Assembly: GCF_003331055.1 (NCBI RefSeq)
Contig: NZ_PUQD01000029.1
Coordinates: 1 to 63,091 of the forward strand
DNA length: 63,091 nt
Origin: Pseudomonas sp. AFG_SD02_1510_Pfu_092
GTDB taxonomy: Bacteria > Pseudomonadota > Gammaproteobacteria > Pseudomonadales > Pseudomonadaceae
Reading direction: 5' to 3'
The position numbers and the translations under genes were made by a program. Shown piece by piece: positions 17,749 through 26,978 of the stretch. The notes below the pieces were generated by a model. That model did not search any database, was not told the origin of the DNA, and worked only from the letters and a program-made list of their open reading frames with translations. Within the stretch, counting starts at the first letter, position 1, and each line of letters opens with the position of its first letter.

Positions 17749-19489
17749 ACGGGGCCGCGCCGTCCTTCACAACCAGGATGTCTTCCATGATCAGGTACTG
17801 CAGGTCCGAGCCGAAGAACATGTTCAGGGCGTCGGTCGGCGAGCAGATCATCGGTTCACCCCGACGGTTCAGCGAAGTGTTCAGCGACACGCCGTTACCG
17901 GTCAGGTCTTCCAGCGCCTTCATCATGTCGTAGTAGCGCGGGTTGTACTCGCGCTTGAGCACCTGGGCACGCGAAGTGCCGTCCTCGTGGACCACTTCCG
18001 GCACACGGGTCTTCCACTCTTCAGCCACTTCGAAGGTGAAGGTCATGAACGGCGCCGGGTGGTCGACCTTGATCATCTGCGGGGCAACGGTGTCGAGCAT
18101 CGACGGGCAGAAAGGTCTCCAGCGTTCGCGGAACTTGATCTGCTCGTTGATGCGGTTGGCCACGCCCGGCACGCTCGGGCAACCGATGATCGAACGGCCA
18201 CCCAGGGCACGCGGGCCGAATTCCATGCGCCCCTGGAACCAGGCCACCGGGTTGCCTTCGACCATGATTTTGGCGATACGCTGCGGCATGTCGTCGAGCT
18301 TGCGCCACTTCGGCGCGTGCGGGTGACGGGCGCAGGCGGCGATCACATCTTCGTTGGAGTACGACGGGCCGAGGTAGACATGTTCCATCTTCTCGACCGG
18401 CACGCCACGGGCGTGGGAAACGTAGGCAGCCGCGCCCACCGCGGTACCGGCGTCGCCGGACGCCGGCTGGACGAACAGCTCCTTCACATCGGAACGGGCA
18501 ATGATCTTCTGGTTGAGCTTGACGTTCAGCGCGCAGCCGCCGGCGAAAGCCAGCTTGCCGGTTTCACGCAGGGTGTCGCCCAGGTAGTGGTCGATCATCT
18601 GCAGGGCGATCTTCTCGAACAGCGCCTGCATGCTGGCCGCGTAATGGATGTACGGCTCGTCGGCGATGTCGCCTTCGCGCTTGGGGCCCAGCCATTCGAT
18701 CAGCTTCGGCGAGAAGTAGAAGCCCTTGCCCTTCTCTTTATAGCGGCGCAGGCCGATGACGTTGGCGTACTCGGTGTTGATCACCAGCTCGCCATTTTCG
18801 AAGCTGGCCAGGCGCGAGAAATCATACTTGCTGGCGTCGCCATACGGCGCCATGCCCATGACCTTGAACTCGCCGTCGAGCATCTCGAAGCCGAGGAACT
18901 CGGTGATCGCGCCGTACAGGCCACCCAGCGAGTCCGGGTCGAAGAATTCCTTGATCTTGTGGATCTTGCCGTTTTCGCCGTAGCCAAAGAAGGTGGTGGC
19001 GTATTCGCCTTTACCGTCGATACCGAGGATCGCGGTCTTTTCCTTGAAGCCCGAGCAGTGGTAGGCACTGGAGGCGTGGGCCAGGTGGTGTTCGACCGGC
19101 TCGATCTTGACCTTTTTCGGGTCGAAGCCCAGCTGCTCCAGGCACCAGACGATCTTCTTGCGGTAGCGCTTGTAACGGCGGTTGCCCATCAGGATGGCAT
19201 CGAGTGCGCGGTCCGGGGCGTACCAGTAGCGCTTGGCATAGTGCCAGCGCGCCTTGCCGAACAAGCTGATCGGGGCGAACGGGATGGCGACCACGTCGAC
19301 ATCGGATGGCTTGATGCCTGCCTGTTCCAGGCAGAACTTCGCCGACTCGTAGGGCATGCGGTTCTTCGCATGCTTGTCACGCACGAAGCGCTCTTCTTCG
19401 GCGGCGGCAATCAGCTTGCCGTCAATGTACAAGGCCGCGGAAGGGTCATGGCTAAGGGCGCCGGACAGGCCAAGAATCGTCAATGCCAA
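17732..19489 (-). CDS. Carbamoyltransferase (NodU/CmcH family), LPS core
   Basis: 585 aa. The N-terminal Kae1-like domain begins MALTILGLSGALSHDPSAAL and has the metal-binding motif VEHHLAHASSAYHCSG near residue 130. The C-terminal YrdC-like domain includes RMEFGPRALGGRSI, typical of the family. It transfers carbamoyl from carbamoyl phosphate, via carbamoyl-adenylate, to a hydroxyl; in P. aeruginosa the homologous gene (PA5005) accounts for 7-O-carbamoyl heptose in the core. It is the first gene of a seven-gene minus-strand run. Confidence 0.9.
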   Translation of the reverse strand: MALTILGLSGALSHDPSAALYIDGKLIAAAEEERFVRDKHAKNRMPYESAKFCLEQAGIKPSDVDVVAIPFAPISLFGKARWHYAKRYWYAPDRALDAILMGNRRYKRYRKKIVWCLEQLGFDPKKVKIEPVEHHLAHASSAYHCSGFKEKTAILGIDGKGEYATTFFGYGENGKIHKIKEFFDPDSLGGLYGAITEFLGFEMLDGEFKVMGMAPYGDASKYDFSRLASFENGELVINTEYANVIGLRRYKEKGKGFYFSPKLIEWLGPKREGDIADEPYIHYAASMQALFEKIALQMIDHYLGDTLRETGKLAFAGGCALNVKLNQKIIARSDVKELFVQPASGDAGTAVGAAAYVSHARGVPVEKMEHVYLGPSYSNEDVIAACARHPHAPKWRKLDDMPQRIAKIMVEGNPVAWFQGRMEFGPRALGGRSIIGCPSVPGVANRINEQIKFRERWRPFCPSMLDTVAPQMIKVDHPAPFMTFTFEVAEEWKTRVPEVVHEDGTSRAQVLKREYNPRYYDMMKALEDLTGNGVSLNTSLNRRGEPMICSPTDALNMFFGSDLQYLIMEDILVVKDGAAPYDQPL

Positions 19490-19600
19490 GGGATCAGCCT
19501 CTTCATTCGGTAGAAATGCGCCAGCGGCCCGTTGGGCGGGTGGCGGCTAAAGGGCGGGATTATAACGCAAAGCGCAGTATGCGCATGCCTCTGCGAGGGC

Positions 19601-19690
19601 TGCGCCCTCGATCGCGACACAAGGCCGCTCCCACAGGGATAGCGCAACCCCTGTGGGAGCGGCCTTGCGTCGCGAATGGGCCGCACAGCG
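19601..19690. repeat. REP pair, GCGGCCTTGCGTCGCGA type
   Basis: Two inverted units with core GTGGGAGCGGCCTTGCGTCG flank about 16 bases. The pair lies in the 253-bp gap between the carbamoyltransferase start and the rlmJ stop; the rest of that gap has no open frame of note. Confidence 0.85.
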
Positions 19691-19742
19691 ACCCCGGGAT
19701 TTCAGCCACACCGCATGAGTTCCAAGGACTCGCGCTGTTGGC

Positions 19743-20579
19743 TTATTCGGCGATCAGCCAGTCCATGCGGTAGCTGCCGGCAGTCTGCGCCAGCTCCTTG
19801 GCCAGCCACGGCAGCAACTCCTTGAGCTCTTCTTCCAGCCCCCACGGCGGGTTGGCGATGGCCAGGCCGGAGCCGTTCAAGCCCTGCGGGCTGTCCTGGT
19901 GGTGCACGTACAACTCGACCCGCAGCAGCTTCGGTGCGCCAGTGCTGGTCAGGTCCTGGTAAAAGCGGGTCAGCGAACGCTGGTCCTTGATCGGGTACCA
20001 GATTGCCGCCACCGTCTGGCGCATGCGGCCAATCGCTTCTTTCATGGCCGTGGTGCAGCGCTTGAGCTCGTCAGCCTGCTCGAAGGGCGGGTCGATCAGC
20101 ATGATCGCGCGTTTTTCCTGCACCGGCAGCAAGGCGCGCGGCACATGCCAGCCTTCGCCCAGGTGCACCGTCACGCGCGGGTCTTTCTTCATGTTCTCTT
20201 TAAGCAGCGGCCCGTCTTCGGGGTGCTTCTCGTTGAGCAGGGCACGGTCCTGCTGGCGCATCAGGCGGCGGGCCAGCTCGGGCGAACCGGGGTAGTAGCG
20301 CAGCTCGCCATCGGCATTCAGGCGCTTGATGATGCGCAGGTAATCGTCGGCCATGGCCGGCAGGTCATCGCGATTCCACAGGCGGGCGACACCCTCCAGG
20401 TACTCGCCGGTACGGGTCGCCTGATCACCCTGCAGATCGTACAGGCCGAGCCCGGCATGGGTATCGATGTAGGCGAACGGCTGCTCCTTGCGCGACATCA
20501 GGGCGATGAGGCGGGTCAGCACGATGTGTTTGAGGACGTCGGCGTGGTTGCCGGCGTGGAAGGCGTGACGATAGTTCAT
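19743..20579 (-). CDS. rlmJ: 23S rRNA (adenine(2030)-N6)-methyltransferase
   Basis: 278 aa. It begins MNYRHAFHAGNHADVLKHIV, the hallmark of RlmJ, and has the adenine N6-methyltransferase catalytic motif DPPFE within AIMLIDPPFEQADELKR. It methylates A2030 of 23S rRNA using S-adenosylmethionine in the cytoplasm. Ribosome site GCAGGAG lies 6 bases upstream. It appears monocistronic, flanked on both sides by REP pairs. Confidence 0.95.
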   Translation of the reverse strand: MNYRHAFHAGNHADVLKHIVLTRLIALMSRKEQPFAYIDTHAGLGLYDLQGDQATRTGEYLEGVARLWNRDDLPAMADDYLRIIKRLNADGELRYYPGSPELARRLMRQQDRALLNEKHPEDGPLLKENMKKDPRVTVHLGEGWHVPRALLPVQEKRAIMLIDPPFEQADELKRCTTAMKEAIGRMRQTVAAIWYPIKDQRSLTRFYQDLTSTGAPKLLRVELYVHHQDSPQGLNGSGLAIANPPWGLEEELKELLPWLAKELAQTAGSYRMDWLIAE

Positions 20580-20650
20580 GGCAACTCCTGCGGGGGTGGC
20601 AAGTTTACCTTGCCTTGCAGGCGGAGTCAGGCCTGGCTGTCGGTCGGCGG

Positions 20651-20750
20651 GGGCTCCTTCGCGGGTGAACCCGCTCCCACAGGCACTTCACAGACTTCGA
20701 GTTCTGTGCAATCTCTGTGGGAGCGGGTTCACCCGCGAAGCAGGCGCCGC
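20651..20750. repeat. REP pair, GCGGGTTCACCCGC type
   Basis: Inverted units with core GGGAGCGGGTTCACCCGCGA lie between the rlmJ start and the 3' end of putP, separated by about 35 bases. The right unit ends about 15 bases before the putP stop codon. Confidence 0.85.
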
Positions 20751-20764
20751 CGATTCAACCGGTA

Positions 20765-22243
20765 TTACTTGTCAGCGTGATACGCCGCATCAGCCGTTTC
20801 GAAGCGCTGTACCATCGCCTTCGAAGGGCTGCCCAGCTTGCTCACCACGACGATGGCGATGCTGGCGAACAGGAAGCCCGGGATGATTTCGTACAGCCCG
20901 AGGGTGTCGAAGTTCTTCCACAGGATCACGGTCAGCGCACCGACCACGATACCGGCCAGCGCACCGTTGCGGGTCATGCCTTTCCACAGTACCGAAATCA
21001 GCACCACCGGACCGAAGGCGGCACCGAAGCCGGCCCAGGCGTAGGCCACCAGGCCCAGCACGCGGTTTTCCGGGTTGGCAGCCATGGCGATGGCGATCAG
21101 CGCGACGGCCAGTACCATCAGGCGGCCGACCCACACCAGCTCGACCTGCGAAGCGTTCTTGCGCAGGAAGGACTTGTAGAAGTCTTCGGTCAGGGCGCTG
21201 GAGCACACCAGCAGTTGGCAGCTCAAGGTGCTCATCACCGCCGCCAGGATGGCCGACAGCAGCACACCAGCGATCCACGGGTTGAACAGGATCTTCGCCA
21301 GCTCGATGAACACGCGCTCGTGGTTCTCGGTGACCGGGCCCGCCAGCTCAGGGTGCGCCGAGAAGTAGGCGATGCCGAAGAAGCCCACGGCGCAGGTGCC
21401 GGCCAGGCACAGGATCATCCAGGTCATGGAGATGCGACGGGCGTTGGCGATCGATTTCACCGAGTCGGCGGCCATGAAGCGCGCCAGGATATGCGGCTGG
21501 CCGAAGTAACCCAGGCCCCAGCCCATCAACGAAATGATGCCGATGAAGGTCGCGCCCTTGAACATGTCGAAGTGCGCCGGGTTCACCACCTCGATGGCGG
21601 CGAAGGTTTGATCGAAGCCGCCGGTGGAGATCAGCACGATCACCGGAGTGAGGATCAGCGCGAAGATCATCAGCGAGGCCTGCACGGTATCGGTCCAGCT
21701 CACCGCCAGGAAACCACCGACGAAGGTGTAGGCGATGGTCGCGGCGGCACCGGCCCACAGCGCGGTTTCGTACGGCATGCCGAAGGTGCTTTCGAACAGA
21801 CGGGCACCGGCAACGATGCCGGAAGCGCAATAGATGGTGAAGAACACCAGGATGACGATGGCCGAGATGATCCGCAGCAGGCCGCTATTGTCTTCGAAAC
21901 GGCTGGAGAAGTAGTCCGGCAGGGTCAGCGCATCGCCGTTGTGCTCGGTCTGCACGCGCAGGCGCCCGGCGACGAACAGCCAGTTCAGGTAGGCGCCGAC
22001 GGTCAGGCCGATGGCAATCCAGGCTTCGGACAGGCCGGAGAAGTAGATGGCGCCCGGCAGGCCCATCAGCAGCCAGCCGCTCATGTCGGAAGCGCCGGCG
22101 GAAAGCGCGGTAACCACGCTACCCAGGCTGCGACCGCCGAGGATGTAATCGGAAAGGTTGTTGGTGGAGCGATAGGCAGCGAAGCCGATCAGCACCATTG
22201 CCGCGATGTAGATCACGAAGGTGATCGTTAGAGGATTGCCCAT
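20765..22243 (-). CDS. putP: Sodium/proline symporter
   Basis: 492 aa, about 13 transmembrane helices, sodium:solute symporter family. The N-terminal region has GGRSLGSVVTALSAGASDMSGWLL, the PutP-type sequence that includes the sodium-site segment. It imports proline with Na+ for catabolism by PutA. It is divergent from putA across a 350-bp spacer rich in putative PutA operators, so both genes should be repressed by PutA without proline and derepressed when PutA moves to the membrane. Confidence 0.96.
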   Translation of the reverse strand: MGNPLTITFVIYIAAMVLIGFAAYRSTNNLSDYILGGRSLGSVVTALSAGASDMSGWLLMGLPGAIYFSGLSEAWIAIGLTVGAYLNWLFVAGRLRVQTEHNGDALTLPDYFSSRFEDNSGLLRIISAIVILVFFTIYCASGIVAGARLFESTFGMPYETALWAGAAATIAYTFVGGFLAVSWTDTVQASLMIFALILTPVIVLISTGGFDQTFAAIEVVNPAHFDMFKGATFIGIISLMGWGLGYFGQPHILARFMAADSVKSIANARRISMTWMILCLAGTCAVGFFGIAYFSAHPELAGPVTENHERVFIELAKILFNPWIAGVLLSAILAAVMSTLSCQLLVCSSALTEDFYKSFLRKNASQVELVWVGRLMVLAVALIAIAMAANPENRVLGLVAYAWAGFGAAFGPVVLISVLWKGMTRNGALAGIVVGALTVILWKNFDTLGLYEIIPGFLFASIAIVVVSKLGSPSKAMVQRFETADAAYHADK

Positions 22244-22287
22244 ATGTGTGCCCTGGCGTTTGTTTTTATCTCATGCACAACCTGACG

Positions 22288-22524
22288 GTTGCACCCAGGC
22301 CGCGAATCCTATGCAACAACGCAAAGCGGGTGCAACCACTTTTCACTTGCCAGTTGCACCTTGCCGTGCATTTTCGGCAAAAGCCGATTTCTTGCTCCTT
22401 TTTGGAGCATGCATGTCGTTTTTCAGAAGAAAAAGCACCGAAAACGACCCTTTCCGAAATGTGGAAATGGCTGTCGGACGAGTTGCACCTTTTCATCGAA
22501 AAATTAGGGTTGCACCTGGTTGCA
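22288..22524. promoter_or_regulatory. Putative PutA operator cluster in the putP-putA spacer
   Basis: The 350-bp spacer 22244-22593 contains seven copies of GTTGCA or its complement: 22288-22293 (+), 22312-22317 (-), 22331-22336 (-), 22353-22358 (+), 22482-22487 (+), 22509-22514 (+) and 22519-22524 (+). Most extend to GTTGCACC. GTTGCA is the core recognised by the ribbon-helix-helix domain of E. coli PutA. The last two are 10 bp apart, one helical turn, suiting cooperative binding. Four sites lie toward putP and three toward putA, separated by 123 bp without the motif, which allows looping between promoters. Confidence 0.75.
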
Positions 22525-22593
22525 CCCGAATTGCCCTACAGCTACTCTTGGCGCCAGCTTAGGCCACAACCGTGGCAATAACGAGGATAAGAA

Positions 22594-25500
22594 ATGGCGA
22601 CGACCACCCTTGGGGTCAAACTCGATGACCCGACCCGTGAGCGACTCAAGGCAGCTGCGCAGTCGATTGACCGCACGCCGCACTGGTTGATCAAGCAAGC
22701 GATCTTCAATTACCTGGAGAAGCTCGAGGGTGGTGCCACCCTGACCGAACTCAACGGCCATGCCAGCAGCCTGGCCGACGACGCCGGTGAGGTCCAACCC
22801 GACCACAGCCACCAGTGCTTCCTCGAATTCGCCGAGAGCATTCTGCCGCAATCGGTCCTGCGCTCGGCGATCACCGCTGCCTACCGCCGCCCCGAGCAGG
22901 AAGTGGTGCCGATGCTGCTGGAGCAGGCGCGCCTGAGCGCACCGCTGGCCGAGGCGACCAACAAGATGGCCGCCGGCCTCGCCGAAAAACTGCGTAACCA
23001 GAAGAGCGCTGGTGGCCGCGCCGGCATCGTCCAGGGCCTGCTGCAGGAATTTTCGCTGTCGTCGCAGGAAGGCGTGGCGCTGATGTGCCTGGCCGAAGCC
23101 CTGCTGCGCATTCCCGACAAGGGTACCCGTGACGCGCTGATCCGCGACAAGATCAGCACCGGCAACTGGCAGCCGCACCTGGGCAACAGCCCGTCGCTGT
23201 TCGTCAACGCCGCCACCTGGGGCCTGCTGCTGACCGGCAAGCTGGTCAGCACCCACAACGAATCCGGCCTCACCTCCTCGCTCACCCGCATCATCGGCAA
23301 GAGCGGCGAGCCGATGATCCGCAAGGGCGTCGACATGGCTATGCGCCTGATGGGCGAGCAGTTCGTCACCGGCGAGACCATCGCCGAAGCCCTGGCCAAC
23401 GCCAGCCGCTTCGAGTCCAAGGGCTTCCGCTATTCCTACGACATGCTCGGCGAAGCCGCGCTGACCGAGCACGACGCACAGAAATACCTGGCGTCCTACG
23501 AGCAGGCCATCCACTCGATCGGCAAGGCTTCCCATGGCCGTGGCATCTATGAAGGCCCGGGCATCTCGATCAAACTGTCGGCGCTGCACCCGCGCTACAG
23601 CCGCGCCCAGTACGAGCGCGTGATGGAAGAGCTGTACCCGCGCCTGCTGTCGCTGACCCTGCTGGCCAAGCAGTACGACATCGGCCTGAACATCGACGCC
23701 GAAGAAGCCGACCGCCTCGAACTGTCGCTGGACCTGCTCGAGCGCCTGTGCTTCGAGCCGTCGCTGGCCGGCTGGAACGGTATCGGCTTCGTCATCCAGG
23801 CCTACCAGAAGCGCTGCCCTTACGTCATCGACTACGTCATCGACCTGGCCAAGCGCAGCCGCCACCGCCTGATGATCCGCCTGGTGAAGGGCGCCTACTG
23901 GGACAGCGAAATCAAGCGCGCCCAGGTCGAAGGCCTGGAAGGCTACCCGGTCTACACCCGCAAGGTGTACACCGATGTGTCCTACGTTGCCTGCGCCCGC
24001 AAGCTGCTGGCCGTGCCGGAAGCCATCTACCCGCAGTTCGCCACCCACAACGCCCACACCCTGTCGGCCATCTACCATATTGCCGGGCAGAACTACTACC
24101 CGGGCCAGTACGAGTTCCAGTGCCTGCACGGCATGGGCGAACCGCTGTACGAGCAGGTGGTCGGCAAGATTTCCGAAGGCAAGCTGAACCGCCCGTGCCG
24201 CGTCTATGCCCCGGTCGGCACCCACGAAACGCTGCTGGCCTACCTGGTGCGTCGCCTGCTGGAAAACGGCGCCAACACCTCGTTCGTCAACCGCATCGCC
24301 GACCACTCGATCTCCATTCAGGAACTGGTCGCCGACCCGGTCGCCAGCATCGAGCGCATGGGTACCCAGGAAGGCAGCATCGGCCTGCCGCACCCACGTA
24401 TCCCGCTGCCGCGTGACCTGTATGGCAGCGAGCGAGCCAACTCGGCCGGCATCGACATGGCCAACGAACACCGCCTGGCGTCGCTGTCCTGCGCCATGCT
24501 GGCCACCGCGCACAATGACTGGAAAGCCGCGCCACTGCTGGCCTGCGCTGCCAGTGAAGGTGCTACCGCGCCGGTATTGAACCCGGCGGACCACCGCGAT
24601 GTGGTCGGCCATGTGCAGGAGGCCACCGTCGCCGACGTCGACAATGCCATCCAGTGCGCGCTGAACGCCGCACCGATCTGGCAGGCCACCCCGCCAGCCG
24701 AACGTGCCGCCATTCTGGAACGCACCGCCGACCTGATGGAGGCCGAAATCCAGCCACTGATGGGCCTGCTGATCCGCGAAGCCGGCAAGACCTTCGCCAA
24801 CGCCATCGCCGAAGTGCGTGAAGCCGTGGACTTCCTGCGCTATTACGCGGTGCAGGCACGCAACGACTTCAGCAACGACGCCCACCGCCCGCTGGGCCCG
24901 GTGGTGTGCATCAGCCCGTGGAACTTCCCGCTGGCGATCTTCACCGGCCAGGTGGCCGCAGCGCTCGCCGCCGGCAACCCGGTACTGGCCAAGCCAGCCG
25001 AGCAGACCCCGCTGATCGCGGCCCAGGCCGTGCGCCTGCTGCTGGAAGCCGGCATCCCGGAAGGCGTGCTGCAACTGCTGCCAGGGCGCGGTGAAACCGT
25101 CGGTGCCGGCCTGGTCGGCGACGAGCGTGTCAAAGGCGTGATGTTCACCGGTTCCACCGAAGTGGCGCGCCTGCTGCAGCGCAACGTCGCCGGCCGCCTG
25201 GACAACCAGGGCCGTCCGATTCCGCTGATCGCTGAGACCGGCGGCCAGAACGCGATGATCGTCGACTCTTCGGCATTGACCGAGCAGGTGGTGATCGACG
25301 TGGTGTCCTCGGCCTTCGACAGCGCCGGCCAGCGTTGCTCGGCCCTGCGCGTGCTGTGCCTGCAGGAAGACTCCGCCGACCGCGTGATCGAAATGCTCAA
25401 GGGCGCCATGGCCGAAAGCCGTCTGGGCTGCCCGGACCGCCTGGCGGTGGACATCGGCCCGGTGATCGACGCCGAAGCCAAGGCCGGCATCGAGAAGCAC

Positions 25501-26547
25501 ATCCAGGGCATGCGCGAGAAAGGCCGCTCGGTCTATCAGGTGGCGATTGCCGATGCTGCCGAGATCAAGCGCGGTACCTTCGTCATGCCGACCCTGATCG
25601 AGCTGGAAAGCTTCGACGAGCTGAAGCGTGAAATCTTCGGCCCGGTGCTGCACGTGGTGCGCTACAACCGCCGCAACCTGGACCAGTTGATCGAGCAGAT
25701 CAACAATTCCGGCTACGGCCTGACCCTCGGCGTGCACACCCGCATCGACGAGACCATCGCCAAGGTGGTGGAAACTGCCAACGCCGGCAACATGTACGTC
25801 AACCGCAACATCGTCGGTGCGGTGGTCGGTGTGCAGCCGTTCGGTGGTGAAGGCCTGTCCGGCACCGGCCCGAAAGCCGGTGGCCCGCTGTACCTGTACC
25901 GCCTGCTGTCGACCCGCCCGGCCGATGCGATCGGCCGCCACTTCCAGCAGCAGGACGGCGAAGGCAAGCCTGACCGCACCCTGCACGAGCAGCTGGTCAA
26001 GCCGCTGCACGGCCTGAAAGCCTGGGCCGAGAGCAACCAGCTGGCTGATCTGGCCGCGCTGTGCAGCCAGTTCGCCAGCCAGTCGCAGAGCGGCATCGCC
26101 CGCCTGCTGCCAGGCCCGACCGGCGAACGCAACAGCTACACCATCCTGCCGCGTGAGCACGTGCTGTGCCTGGCCGACAACGAAGCCGACCTGCTGGCGC
26201 AGTTCGCTGCAGTGCTGGCTGTTGGCAGCTCGGCGGTCTGGGCTGACGGCGAACCGGGCAAGGCCCTGCGTGCGCGCCTGCCGCGTGAGTTGCAGGCCAA
26301 GGTCAAGCTGGTAGCGGACTGGAACAAGGATGAAGTGGCGTTCGACGCCGTGATCCACCATGGCGACTCGGACCAGCTGCGCGGCGTTTGCCAGCAGGTG
26401 GCCAAGCGTGCCGGGGCGATCGTCGGTGTGCACGGGCTGTCCAGCGGCGACCACCAGATTGCGCTGGAGCGCCTGGTGATCGAGCGGGCGGTGAGTGTGA
26501 ATACTGCGGCGGCGGGTGGTAACGCCAGCCTGATGACCATTGGCTGA
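22594..26547 (+). CDS. putA: Trifunctional transcriptional repressor / proline dehydrogenase / L-glutamate-gamma-semialdehyde dehydrogenase
   Basis: 1317 aa, the length of trifunctional PutA. Residues 1-47 form a ribbon-helix-helix DNA-binding domain (TTLGVKLDDPTRERLKAAAQ). The FAD-dependent proline dehydrogenase barrel spans about 260-560 (YEGPGISIKLSALHPRYSRA, later RLVKGAYWDSEIKRAQVEG). The aldehyde dehydrogenase domain spans about 640-1100 with catalytic Glu881 in AETGGQNAMI and Cys915 in AGQRCSALR. It oxidises proline to glutamate and represses putP/putA. AACGAGGATAAGAA precedes the ATG. A clear terminator follows. Confidence 0.97.
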   Translation: MATTTLGVKLDDPTRERLKAAAQSIDRTPHWLIKQAIFNYLEKLEGGATLTELNGHASSLADDAGEVQPDHSHQCFLEFAESILPQSVLRSAITAAYRRPEQEVVPMLLEQARLSAPLAEATNKMAAGLAEKLRNQKSAGGRAGIVQGLLQEFSLSSQEGVALMCLAEALLRIPDKGTRDALIRDKISTGNWQPHLGNSPSLFVNAATWGLLLTGKLVSTHNESGLTSSLTRIIGKSGEPMIRKGVDMAMRLMGEQFVTGETIAEALANASRFESKGFRYSYDMLGEAALTEHDAQKYLASYEQAIHSIGKASHGRGIYEGPGISIKLSALHPRYSRAQYERVMEELYPRLLSLTLLAKQYDIGLNIDAEEADRLELSLDLLERLCFEPSLAGWNGIGFVIQAYQKRCPYVIDYVIDLAKRSRHRLMIRLVKGAYWDSEIKRAQVEGLEGYPVYTRKVYTDVSYVACARKLLAVPEAIYPQFATHNAHTLSAIYHIAGQNYYPGQYEFQCLHGMGEPLYEQVVGKISEGKLNRPCRVYAPVGTHETLLAYLVRRLLENGANTSFVNRIADHSISIQELVADPVASIERMGTQEGSIGLPHPRIPLPRDLYGSERANSAGIDMANEHRLASLSCAMLATAHNDWKAAPLLACAASEGATAPVLNPADHRDVVGHVQEATVADVDNAIQCALNAAPIWQATPPAERAAILERTADLMEAEIQPLMGLLIREAGKTFANAIAEVREAVDFLRYYAVQARNDFSNDAHRPLGPVVCISPWNFPLAIFTGQVAAALAAGNPVLAKPAEQTPLIAAQAVRLLLEAGIPEGVLQLLPGRGETVGAGLVGDERVKGVMFTGSTEVARLLQRNVAGRLDNQGRPIPLIAETGGQNAMIVDSSALTEQVVIDVVSSAFDSAGQRCSALRVLCLQEDSADRVIEMLKGAMAESRLGCPDRLAVDIGPVIDAEAKAGIEKHIQGMREKGRSVYQVAIADAAEIKRGTFVMPTLIELESFDELKREIFGPVLHVVRYNRRNLDQLIEQINNSGYGLTLGVHTRIDETIAKVVETANAGNMYVNRNIVGAVVGVQPFGGEGLSGTGPKAGGPLYLYRLLSTRPADAIGRHFQQQDGEGKPDRTLHEQLVKPLHGLKAWAESNQLADLAALCSQFASQSQSGIARLLPGPTGERNSYTILPREHVLCLADNEADLLAQFAAVLAVGSSAVWADGEPGKALRARLPRELQAKVKLVADWNKDEVAFDAVIHHGDSDQLRGVCQQVAKRAGAIVGVHGLSSGDHQIALERLVIERAVSVNTAAAGGNASLMTIG

Positions 26548-26568
26548 GGCTGAGGGTTGTTGACTGAC

Positions 26569-26595
26569 AAGGAGAGCCTCGGCTCTCCTTTTTTA
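26569..26595 (+). terminator. putA intrinsic terminator
   Basis: AAGGAGAGCC and its complement GGCTCTCCTT form the stem 22 bases after the putA stop codon, followed by a run of T to 26595. Confidence 0.9.
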
Positions 26596-26639
26596 TGGGT
26601 GCCTGTCTTGGGACTGGGGTTGGGCTGACAGGTGCTCGC

Positions 26640-26937
26640 CACAACCCTTGCAGCGCCTATGAGATCGAGCGCCGCCCGCGCGGCGCATCGCGACGCAAGG
26701 CCGCTCCCACATCTGTTTTGGGCCAGTCCCGCCTGTGCCATCGGCGCGCGCCCCTCTGTCAGTTCCCCTCAACATCGAAGGTTGCGCCGCTGCTTTTCTG
26801 CTATCTCGAGACATGCACCCAGGGGGTGAGTGCGGAGGAGGCAGGAGTAACTGGCCCGAAACAAATGTGGGAGCGGCCTTGCGTCGCGATGCGCCGCGCG
26901 GGCGGCGCTCGATCTCATAGGCGCTGCAAGGGTTGTG
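26640..26937. repeat. Large inverted repeat with 88-bp arms
   Basis: The left arm 26640-26727 and the right arm 26850-26937 are reverse complements at 86 of 88 positions by hand alignment (differences near 26712 and 26719). Each arm contains a REP unit of the GCGGCCTTGCGTCGCGA type but extends well beyond it (ACAACCCTTGCAGCGCCTAT at the outer edge). The 122-bp loop has no recognisable gene. This is much longer than the other REP pairs in the window. It could be a non-autonomous REP-derived element or a two-ended BIME duplicated by inversion. No target-site duplication is obvious. Confidence 0.85.
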
Positions 26938-26978
26938 TCGAACACATGGCGGCCTTCACCCCATCTGAAGCCTGGCCC

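Noticed and set aside
17723..19513. 596-codon plus-strand frame over the carbamoyltransferase gene
   Set aside because: Antisense shadow: composition dominated by H, R, V and A, no motif, and the minus strand encodes a complete known family.
22504..26454. 1316-codon open frame antisense to putA
   Set aside because: The complementary frame is PutA with all catalytic motifs. The antisense translation is rich in G, A, Q, H and R with no domain, as expected from GC-rich third positions.
26640..26937. Insertion sequence or CRISPR array
   Set aside because: The loop between the arms has no transposase frame, there are only two inverted copies and no direct repeat-spacer pattern.
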